A stretch of DNA of 64,000 nucleotides from positions 57,255,652-57,319,651 of the forward strand of contig OY759265.1 of the NCBI GenBank assembly GCA_963662155.1. The letters are read 5' to 3'. The DNA is from Lamellibrachia columna. Lineage: Eukaryota > Annelida > Polychaeta > Sabellida > Siboglinidae. The notes below the pieces were generated by a model. The model searched no databases. It had not been told where the DNA came from and saw only the letters and a list, made by a program, of their open reading frames with translations. Numbering within the stretch: position 1 is the stretch's first letter; the number at the start of each line of letters is the position of its first letter. Shown piece by piece: positions 21,224 through 33,200 of the stretch. The position numbers were made by a program, and so were the translations under genes.

Positions 21224-24200
21224 GCAAGTAGAAGGAACGGAGAAGCCACCAGCAGCACTATGCCAAAACACGCAAATATACCAACCACCTGCAAACATGA
21301 ACTGTATTTCAAGACCAGAATGAGCTTGCAAGTACTTGCAAGTACTTGCAGGTACTTGCAAGTACTTGCAGGTACTTGCAGGTACTTGCGTAAGGCAACT
21401 TTACCAACATTTAGTATCACTTAAAATTCACTTCATTTAGACCATTGCAAAACAGGTTTATTGATGTTTAAATCTGTAGTGTGTAAATAGTTTTATGCTC
21501 AGTTGGTTAAATAAAAGAATGAGCACTTTTGTTAAAATCATTGAAAGAATTGCCCTTGATCATTAGACAGGTAACTGCTGAAAGTGTAAATAGCCTTGTT
21601 ATAAATAAATTTTTGGGGAAATGTTCCTGAAATGAGAAGTGAAAAAAGGACAGGTTTGTTTAAGGCGAAAGAGATAATAAAAACTAACCATGTGCAACTA
21701 AAATTAAGAATATCACGCCGCTGGTTTACTCAGAATGTGCTCTAAAAGTGGGAGATTCCGATCATTTCTCCAGTTGACTGAGAGCTGACATATTAACCAG
21801 CGAGACCGATAAGCGTATGTGCAGTTCTATAAAAATTGAGTGATCTACTATTGTGATGTATTTAGGAAGGCTCGTATACACAGAACCAATTCAAAGTCTC
21901 AAACAAACATGCTATTTTCTCAGAAAAAGATCTAGTCAAAGGCCAAAATATGTTACATAAGTTGAGTTTTGATGCAAACAGCATAGCCATATCATATTGG
22001 CAAATATAGGAATAGGTGCATACAAATATCTTTTCATTTGGCAAGTGAATTTTGCTAGACTTTGACACTTGTGACGTAGGGTTATTTAACAGTATGGCGC
22101 GGCCCATGGAATTAAAGGGAATAACAACAAGGCACAAGGGGAGCGGTGGTCTAATGGTTAGAACACCCGCCTGTCGATCGAGAGGACGGTGGTTCGATTC
22201 CACCTCCGCCGTTTTAAAGCTTGGGCAATTTCGTTCATCCCACTTTGCCCGTGTCTTTCGGAATAGACACTAAAAGCCGTTGGTCCAAACTCCTGCGTTA
22301 CCTCAAGATTGGGCTGTTTGGAGTATAACTACTTGAGACTTGAGACTATCTAAAATGCTTTTTCAGTGTGCACAAAGTTTTACATTGTATGTATTACATG
22401 TCAAAATAAAAAAATTAGAAAAAATTATTCATAGGTAAAATTAGATGTTTACTGCATCTAACTCGCAAAGTGCATGTAAAATTCGAAATTAATGAGATGA
22501 ACGATCATGTGGTTTTGTGACGTCACTAATGACATGGGTTTACATTCAGTCAGTGATTTCTCTGCAATGCTTCAGTATAGTTTCACTAGTATTACTATGG
22601 CAATGTCCATTTTCCTGAAAAAATTATAATGTAATGATTTCAAAGTGATAGCGGCAAGTGATACTGCTGCAGAATCATCTTCATCTGCTCTTTTGGAGCA
22701 GTTTAGCAACGCCAGTAGCCTTTGACTTCGTTCTTATTTACTTTCTGGCTGAACCATGAAAATGACCACATAGAGCTGCCAAACTTCTCATATATCTAGC
22801 ACATGCATACACGTGTGACGTGGTCAAACATTACTCTTACTTCCATATAAAAATCAAAATAAACAAAAACTTGCCATCTCCTATGCCTAGCTTCGCGGAG
22901 GTAGGTGTAGAAGATATAGCTAGCTTTTGTTTTTGTAATTTGTTATCGTTACATGGAAGTAAGAGGAAAGTTTGACCATGTGACATGTGTATATGTATGA
23001 TAAATATATGAGAAGTTTGGCGGCTCTAGGTGGTGGTTTTCATGGTTAGGTCAGGAAGTAAACATCGCAATAGCAGGAGTAGCACTGATGCATGGTGGTT
23101 ATCGGCCCTTGATGAATTTGGCCTAATTGTCATGTGCATGAATTCAGTCACTTCATAATGGCGTGAATGGAAGGTGAATTCGGCCGATGTTATTTCGGCT
23201 TTGTGAATGAGGTAACGCATCTACTCAGTTCTATCTAGTAATGGATTAGCCTTCACTTTAAGGGTTTGTTATTCCTGTACTTGTCATCAAAGGGATGCCA
23301 AGTTTAACTAGATACTGTTGAAGTACACTGCTTTGTCTGTTTCGTGCAGTGAGCAGGTGTGAATAAAAGACCATGCTTCACATTCAAAATGATCTGGTGA
23401 AAAACACTGTATAGATATGCAGGGGGTTCCGTTGTATTCACAATAAAATACTTGCTTATCAAAGTCACTGCTCTGTATTTGAAAAAAAAAAAATTCTGGG
23501 GAGAATTTCCCCTGACAAGGGGTAATGCATGAAAATCTTAAATATAGAAACAAGATATTATGATACTTGTAATTTAATTTATTTAAATTAGTCAACTGTA
23601 TATAATATAGTTTTGGTGTAATATATTATATATGAATTTTAAGGATACAATGAATTGTTAAAATGGTAAAATATAGCCCCATATTTTATGTGAAAGGAAG
23701 CGAAAGCTGTAAAAGCAGTTACAAAGTAACAATTTTGGGTTAATGTGGAACTAAATCAATTAACAAATGAGAAAATAAATACTATGCTTTATTCACAGTA
23801 AGACAAACACTAAACTCCATGAGTTCGCTACACAATCGTGTAGCCATTGTGCTCTGAGACCGAAGTTACCAGAGTTGCGGGCTGTACTCTCCAAAGAATG
23901 CTTTCCAAATTCACTGGGCCAAATTCACTGTGAGCCGACATCACCTGTATTCGTGCTGACAGCTCGTCTTGATCCTAGGTGGACTGTGGTCATTGACGCC
24001 CATGTCACTGCCTGTGTTCTACGGATTGGTGGCATCAACATAGCTTCCACTACTGGGAATAATATGGGCACATCATTCTCTTTCAGAGATTTTAGCACCA
24101 GGATAACCCAGGGCTGCCACCTTCTCTGGTCCAGATCGCAGTCGAAATATGTTTTCTTGAAGGCTTGAAGTTTGCTTTTTTTAAAACAAAGTTGGCTCCG

Positions 24201-27200
24201 TAGGGAACTTAAACCAACTACATGTTACTTTATTTTTACTGCTGTTTGCATTACAATCGAATGCCACACAATAAACCATTCTGACGCTCGCATCTAAACA
24301 ACTGCTATCGCTGTCAACGGTACGGTGAATGAATGGAAAGTCCCAGTCTCTTAGCACCTCCTTGTTATCAGTGACGTCACGTCAATCGCGTGAAAAATAT
24401 GCATAATCTAGGCAGACCCGTAGAACATAGTTTTATTTGGAATTATTAATTAATTGAATTGTAATACATTTTTGGGTGTTGTGGAAATGGAAATATACTA
24501 CAAGATGTAATATAATAATTATGATTTCAAGTAATCATTGTCTTTATTCCCTTTATTCCCTTTAAGATGTGTGTTCAACAAAGTTTTCCTAGTAAACCAC
24601 TGGCGTGATATTCTTGATTGTAGTTGCAAATGGTTATGTTTTAGTAATTCTTATAGGTGCATAGGCCAATAACCATGGTACATTTGTTTTTGATGAATAA
24701 TGCAATGACAAAAGAAACTAACCAGGTAAAATACAGACTGTAGTATAGAATATATTCCTTTTTTATCCCTAAAACAGGTAAATGACATATCTCATGCGTG
24801 CATGACAGTTACCTGAGTGCGGTGCCAGATGACAGACGCGCGTGTGTGGCCCAGCTTGTTCTTGCAGGGCCCCTTGTCATAGTGGCGCAGTAAGAAGTCA
24901 TCCTGCAAACAAAGTGCAACAGTTCTAATACCACAGCACAATCGTGTTAGCACTTTCTCAGTTGCTGCATCCAAACTCAGGAACAAACTCCCCACCATGT
25001 TAAAAGCATCTGGAAATACTGCCATATAAATCTGGCTACCTTCTACAAAAAACTGGACATATTTGTTCAAAATTGCATTTCCACCTTAAATCCTCAATTG
25101 TCCCTCGCTCTGATGATGATGTGGGTGGTCCTTCATATCATGATGACTTGTGGGTGGTCCTTCATATCATGATGACTTGTGGGTGGTCCTTCATATCATG
25201 ATGACTTGTGGGTGGTCCTTCATATCATGATGACTTGTGGGTGGTCCTTCATATCATGATGACTTGTGGGTGGTCCTTCATATCATGATGACTTGTGGGT
25301 GGTCCTTCATATCATGATGACTTGTGGGTGGTCCTTCATATCATGATGACTTGTGGGTGGTCCTTCATACCATGATGACTTGTGGGTGGTCCTTCATATC
25401 ATGATGACTTGTGGGTGGTCCTTCATATCATGATGACTTGTGGGTGGTCCTTCATATCATGATGACTTGTGGGTGGTCCTTCATACCATGATGACTTGTG
25501 GGTGGTCCTTCATACCATGATGACTTGTGGGTGGTCCTTCATATCATGATGACTTGTGGGTGTTCCTTCATATCATGATGACTTGTGGGTGTTCCTTCAT
25601 ATCATGATGACTTGTGGGTGGTCCTTCATATCATGATGACTTGTGGGTGGTCCTTCATATCATGATGACTTGTGGGTGGTCCTTCATATCATGATGACTT
25701 GTGGGTGGTCCTTCATATCATGCTTAATGACTCTGGCTTGCTGCACTTATGAGCTCAGATTTAGGCACTACTGAAGTTTTAATATTATAGAGCTCAGATC
25801 TAGGCACTACAGAAGTTTCAATATTGTAGAGCTGCGATTTAGGCACTACAGAAGTTGTAATATTATGGAGCTGAGATTTAGGCACTACAGAAGTTGTAAT
25901 AATGAAGAGATCAGATTTAGGCTCTTCAGAAGTTGTAATATTATAGAGCTGAGATTTAGGATCTACAGAAGTTGCAATATTATGGAGCTCGGATTTAGGA
26001 ACTACAGAAGATTTAATATTATAGAGCTCAGATTTAGGCACTACAGAAGTTGTAATAGTATAGAATTCAGATTTAGGAACTACAGAAGTTTTAATATTAC
26101 AAAAGTGTCAGGAAATCTTCGTGTTGCTTCACACCACAGTCCAACCTAATTTTGTGACAAATAAATACAGGCTAATAATAGGTAAATTGCTCTGCCAATT
26201 TTGTCTAATTGTTGATGTCTTCACTTTGTAAGTAAAAGACCAGTGTAAACAGTTTCACGTACATCTAGTGATGCGAGGCAGTACCAACAGAAGACATGGT
26301 TACAGCGCTGACACATCATCTGAGCGCACCCGTCGTTTCTCTCAATTGGCACGTGACAGAGAGGACATCGTTTAATTGTAGCATTCTCCTCATTCTCAAA
26401 TGGAATCCTGCAAGACAATATATTAACATTAAGGACGTGATGATATGGTAATGACATGATGATATGGTAATGACATGATGATATGGTAAAGACATGCTAA
26501 CAATTAGGTCCATTACTCCTCATTACTGCCAAATATGTAAAGTTGGTATCCACATTTTATTTTATTTACAAGCAGGGGTCTGTAGGTCTTTTAACTCGTC
26601 TGTCATAGTGGGAGTTGAACATCTGCCTAGAGTTTTGGCTTCGTAGAAACGGGTCGTGAGTTTAGTCATGGCTGTTGTCGTACAAGTAAGGCAGTGTAAC
26701 ATAACAACACATGCTATGATTATATGTGTGACTTAAGAAATATTGTGAAATTCCTACATAAAGCACAAATGTGATAAAACTAACACATATAGACTGTCAG
26801 TTATGCCAGGTTATTCTCAAATGAGAATTTCAGCAAAATATTTGTAACCGTTTTTACAGACCAGCACTGGTAAAAGGAGAAGAATTCTTACAAAAAGAAT
26901 CCCTTTGACATTATTTGCAAAGCTAACAAATACAGAACAAAGTCATTTTACATGCGCACAAACTTGCACTCAAGCAAGCACGCATGCACTCATGCATGCA
27001 CGCACACACAATCATGCAAGCAAGCACGCACGCACGCACACACACTACTTGACTTAGGACTTGACTTATCGTGTGGTGGAAGGTGCTTGTTACGGCTCCC
27101 TTACTTGTGTGAAGGGTGCCACTGGCGCTTGTTACGGCTCCCTTACTTGTGTGAAGGGTGCCACTGGCGCTTGTTACGGCTCCCTTACTTGTGTGAAGGG

Positions 27201-30200
27201 TGCCACTGGCGCTTGTTACGGCTCCCTTACTTGTGTGGAGGGTGCCACTGGCGCTTGTTACGGCTCCCTTACTTGTGTGGAGGGTGCCACTGGTGCTTGT
27301 TACGGTTCCCTTACTTGTGTGGAGGGTGCCACTGGCGCTTGTTACGGCTCCCTTACTTGTGTGGAGGGTGCCACTGGCGCTTGTTACGGCTCCCTTACTT
27401 GTGTGGAGGGTGCCACTGGCCCTTGTTACTGCTTCCTTACTTGTGTGGAGGGTTCCACTGGCGCTTGTTACGGCTCCCTTACTTGTGTGGAGGGTGCCAC
27501 TGGCGCTTGTTAAGGCTCCCTTGCTTGTGTGGAGGGTGCCACTGGCGCTTGTTAAGGCTCCCTTGCTTGTGTGAAGGGTGCCACTGGCGCTTGTTAAGGC
27601 TCCCTTGCTTGTGTGGAGGGTGCCACTGGCGCTTGTTAAGGCTCCCTTGCTTGTGTGAAGGGGCCACTGGCGCTTGTTACGGCTCCCTTACTTGTGTGGA
27701 GGGTGCCACTGGCGCTTGTTAAGGCTCCCTTGCTTGTGTGGAGGGTGCCACTGGCGCTTGTTAAGTCTCCCTTGCTTGTGTGAAGGGGCCACTGGCGCTT
27801 GTTACGGCTCCCTTACTTGTGTGGAGGGTGCCACTGGCGCTTGTTACGGCTCCCTTACTTGTGTGAAGGGGCCACTGGCGCTTGTTAAGGCTCCCTTACT
27901 TGTGTGAAGGGTGCCACTGGCGCTTGTTAAGGCTCCCTTACTTGTGTGAAGGGTGCCACTGGTACAGTGGACAAATTCCAACACCCAGACAATTCCACTA
28001 CAAGCAACTTCCGTGTCCACTGTGAGTCCACTCACCCTATGTTGTCTGTGCGTCCATGTTTCATGAACTCGTCGCATGTCTGATTGTCATGCCACTTGGT
28101 TTGACAGATGGAGCAGAAGAGGAACCCGCACTGACAGAACAACAGCACAAGGTCACTTCAGTACACAAGGAAATGAACAACTAAGTCACACCAAAATACT
28201 CATGCGATTTAACAAGATTGCCACCCAAAGCAATAAACTCCAGATGGCTTATCGACAACACATGTTTATGTCTGAAAAAACTTCTTTTCCTACTAATTTT
28301 AGTTCAAATAAGTATGAAGTCGCAATGTACAATTCAGTAGCAATTGTGTCTGTAGGTGCACTGCATGTAACTAGTAATACTGAAGTATCATCAACATTTG
28401 TGTATGTAGGTGCACTGCATGTAACTAGTAATACTGAAGTATCATCAACATTTGTGTATGTAGGTGCACTGCATGTAACTAGTAATACTGAAGTATCATC
28501 AACATTTGTGTATGTAGGTGCACTGCATGTAACTAGTAATACTGAAGTATCATCAACATTTGTGTATGTAGGTGCACTGCATGTAACTAGTAATACTGAA
28601 GTATCATCAACATTTGTGTCTGTAGGTGCACTGCATGTAACTAGTAATACTGAAGTATCATCAACATTTGTGTATGTAGGTGCACTGCATGTAACTAGTA
28701 ATACTGAAGTATCATCAACATTTGTGTATGTAGGTGCACTGCATGTAACTAGTAATACTGAAGTATCATCAACATTTGTGTATGTAGGTGCACTGCATGT
28801 AACTAGTAATACTGAAGTATCATCAGCATTTGTGTCTGTAGGTGCATTGCATGTAACTAGTAATACTGAAGTATCATCAGCATTTGTGTCTGTAGGTGCA
28901 CTGCATGTAACTAGTAATACTGAAGTATCATCAACATTTGTGTATGTAGGTGCACTGCATGTAACAATGTAATACTGAAGTATCATCAACATTTGTGTCT
29001 GTAGGTACACTGCATGTAACAAGGTAATACTGAAGTATCATCAGCATTTGTGTCTGTAGGTGCACTGCATGTAACTAGTAATACTGAAGTATCATCAGCA
29101 TTTGTCTGTAGGTGCACTGCATGTAACTAGGTAATACTGAAGTATCATCAGCATTTGTGTCTGTAGGTGCCCTGCATGTAACAATGTAATACTGAAGTAT
29201 CATCAACATTTGTGTCTGTAGGTGCACTGCATGTAACTAGGTAATACTGAAGTATCATCAACATTTGAATGTTTCTGGCCCATTCCAGCTGGTTGTGTAT
29301 TTCTTTATATGCAGGGTAAACCAGTGCTAACCGGCCCATATCACTTAACTTAAATACTGCACTGTTGAAATAAATAAGAAAGGAAGTTTGCCTAGGGCAT
29401 GTACTTGTGTGAAGAAGATACTCTTAATAGTTTTAATAATTATGTCTCCGACACATTCCACTCAGACATATAATATTACTTTCCAATTCCAAACCTCAAA
29501 TGCAGAATAAAAGTAATATTTAGTTACAACCTTTCTTTAAATGAAAATGTCATGCTTTCACTATTGTAGATATCATTAGTGTGTGATAAGACTGTCCCTA
29601 CACTACCTACCTTTGGGCAGCGGACAGGTGCAGATTCTTTGGGATCACCATCGTCTGGGTAAACTTGACATATCGTATCGCACCCAACTTGTGGACAGAA
29701 TGCCCGAAGGGGGTCCAGTTCCACTTCTACAAACACAAACCCATGTTATCAGTATGTATTTTGGAAAATCATCTGAAACTATAGCTATTTGCTACCTTCT
29801 GCAAAAAAACTTATTTTTTCTGAAACAGTTCCTTAAATCATCAGCAGTTCCTCAGTCTGACATCAGCAGTCCCTCATCTGACGATGGCTCTTGCTTGTCC
29901 CTGTTCATGATATCATGCTTAATGAGCTCAGGTTCTTGAAGGTGTAGGTGCTACAGAATTGTTATTATTATTATGCATGCATGTAAAACTTTGGCTTGAA
30001 TACAAGCCAGCACATTTAAATGCAAATGTTTCAAGTGATTCAAATGCATATTCAGATGCATTATGTTTAAAATTAATTCAAATAAAGTGCATTTGGCCAT
30101 GCATTTACAAACACATTGGAATTTTTGTGTGTAAAAAGTCATCAAAACATTAAACGATTTGCAAGTTTAGTACAGCTGGATATCAATTTCTTACTAACAC

Positions 30201-33200
30201 CGAGATTAGATTTGTTTGACTCCCATGTTCTGTTTCGCTGTAGGGCGGGTTTGAGTGAAATAGTGGAGAGCCACGTGTACCTTGGCTGTTACTCTGTCAA
30301 CTCTTCTTAACCTAATTGCTGACACAGTCATAAAGCATTGCTGGTTCCCTTGCCCACAATTGCTTTGGCCTAAATTCGCCTAATAACTACTGTATTGATA
30401 TGTGAGTCATCAGCAACTGTCCACTGCCATTGGAAGCAGTGGAAAGCCCACTTTGCACTTTGGCCCCAGCCTTGGTGTGTGTACAAATGTGTACACCTGT
30501 GTACAGCTACATTCAAATGTGAAGTTACATGCAGGGTTGAAAAAATCATGATTTTTTTTAAATAAAAAAATCGGATTTTTAATTTTTTTTTTTAAATCTG
30601 GTATATAGATATTTATATAGATGTTTAAATTTGTAAACTCTTTCAAACATGTTCTATTCAAATCGATTTGGGTTCTTGTGTTAACAGAGGGTACATGATT
30701 TTTGCTTATATAAAGACATTAGACAATGTCCACAAGGCCTCAGCCCCTGTAGTTGCATAATCTGTCTTGGAAAGGAAAGCATGCTGTGTGCCTGTGGCTG
30801 TAGCAGTGGTAATTATTGTTTGCCTATAGGGTGGATTAGCACCTGTCCAAGGCTCTGTGTACTCTAAGGGTCTCTAACCAGAATACAAACTGGTACAGTA
30901 TTAAACAACTGAGTCAACATACTGAATTGGTAACAACTAGCACAAGCTATAAGTGGACTTTAACTCAGGGCTTCTGAGTTGAAAAGATACTTTCTCTGGA
31001 AGACAAGTTTGTGTGGCTTCACTGTTGAAATATGCATTTTTGTTTTTTGACAGTGCAACAGCACTACTGATAAGTGCATCAGTGCCTGCTGTTATTGTTT
31101 ACCTGGTTGTGCTCAGTCATGCGTACTGCTTAGTGATGTAATGCTTAGTGAAGTGCTGTAGTCTTTGTCTGTTCTTACGTTGCACTTGCCATGCTGCCTT
31201 TCGTGTAGAGCAGTCGTCTGTTCTAATACATTTGTTTCTTATGACATTTCGGTCTACTGTGATGTTTTACTTCTGCGTGAATGTGGTGTAAACGTCGATA
31301 CTTTCAACATTCACTGCATTCAGAAAGGGAATAGCTCAAACATACACAATGTCATAAAATATTTGACTATCAGGCTATCTGGTGTCAATACAGCTACACA
31401 AGTGTGCACACTTTGTGCTTTTGTATTAAAAAACATACAAAACTTTGTTGATCTCGATGCTTGTAAACAATTATTTGTGTTAAATTCATATAAATCAGCG
31501 ATTAAAAAAACGGAAGTAAAAAAATCATAAATCAATGATTTTTTTGGAGTGAATTAAATCATGATTTAAATCAATGATTTAAATCAAATGATTTAAATCA
31601 AATGATTTAAATCAAACAACCCTGGTTACATGTAACTGAAAATAACAGTTTGTCAGTTTTATTTAAATCTACTGGCACTATCTGTTAATACATTTTGGTT
31701 ATTCTAATAATTGTTTACTGCTGTAAGTTTGTTTAAAAATGAGCCATGCTCTTTAATAATCAATAACTTATTCAGTAATCAATTTGCTTACTCTGAACAG
31801 CGTCCAGGAATGTTTGCAAAATGGTACAATTACTAGTGCATGTGCAGGTAAAATAAATCCATAAAATGTGTTCCAATTCATTCTTTAAAATATACCTCTT
31901 TCAAAGCTACCAGAAAATCATAATCTAATAATGATTAATTTATACTGCGTCTTTCTTCATAACTACAGTTCTTACAATTTCATTAAATTTGACACAATTC
32001 CACCACTTCTTTTTTGTCTAATACTCTTTGCTTGTACAGGCGTATATTGCAAGTACCATTACATTTAATTTAAGAAATATGTGTTTTAATTTTTTAAGAT
32101 TTTTAACAGGATTTAATAGCAGATGCTGCCTTGTAATGTCCACTAGGGTATTCTACTAGAACATGATTCATGAACATTTTACGAAACACGACAAAGTCAT
32201 GCAGTATATCAGAAATAATTTACTTTTAGTTAATATTACCAGTAAAAACAATCAGAGGGGGTTGTTAATTCAATAGCATAATAACCAAGGGGAGAGGTGC
32301 CACCCCTCTAGAGGGGAGAGGATCCTGGCACTATAGTGCCACCCCTTTAGAGGAGAGAGGATCCTGGCACTAGGGTCCCACCCCTCTAGAGGGGAGGATC
32401 CTGGCACTAGGGTCCCAACCCTTTAGTGAGACAATGTCCATACAAGAAACACATGACACATTTCAATAGAACTGACAGCCTAGCTCACTACAAATAGTAC
32501 AATGGCATGCTGTGCACAAGGCCGTCAAAGGGTAGAAATAAGTGTGTGCGTCAACCTAACACGCTTCCTATGTACAATGCACATCGTATGACAAATGGAG
32601 TTTAAAGTAGGGAAACACCATTACCCCGATTTTTAAACCTGACAGCCAGTCAAGGTGGTACAAGAAAATGGATATATAACAACATAATAAAGTGAAGAAT
32701 TTGCCATGATGACATTTGTTGAATACATTTTGACAAGTATACACATTTTATGAACCCAACAAGTCAGGATACAAGTGGTGGAGAACATTTTCCAGCTTAG
32801 AAAAATAGGAAGCAGTATAAAGTTATTACAAGTTACACCACTGTCTAAGCATGTAACACATTAGTAAGCAGTCAATGATGCAAGAGCCTCCATAGCTCAG
32901 TGGCTAGAGCACTGGTCTTGTAAACCAGGGGTCGTGAGTTCAATCCTCACTGGGGGCTTCTACAACTTTTTGCATCTTCTCGAAATGTTATCAACACCTT
33001 TCTACACCCAATCTATTTCAACCACTGTATTAGATAATTAAGACACATGAAAGTACATATTAATTCACCTTACTAACCTTTGTCCAACTTTATCCGCTCG
33101 TAATACTTGAATGCATCTTTTTCGACAAGTGTCTTAATCTGCAAGTGAATATACGTTAATCAACCAGGAACAGTTAATTTTGTGTTAGACCAATAAATAT

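Noticed and set aside
18819..21323. Plus-strand open frames of up to 834 codons
   Set aside because: They are the antisense of a 70-bp array made from the RNF144 last exon; three frames are open at once and the product is pure repeat.
22137..22213. tRNA gene
   Set aside because: Box A and box B are good, but the acceptor and anticodon stems do not pair and a SINE body follows directly.
23875..24168. A 97-codon frame in an RNF144 intron
   Set aside because: No domain, no homologue recognised, and no supporting splice or promoter structure.
26952..29022. Cysteine-rich and threonine-rich repeat proteins of about 250-300 codons
   Set aside because: They come from the 42-bp and 54-bp arrays inside RNF144 introns; periods divisible by three explain the open frames.
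31165..31530. A 121-codon frame that might be a transposase or small host protein
   Set aside because: It lies inside a hAT MITE, has no recognisable motif and reads into the AT-rich terminal block.
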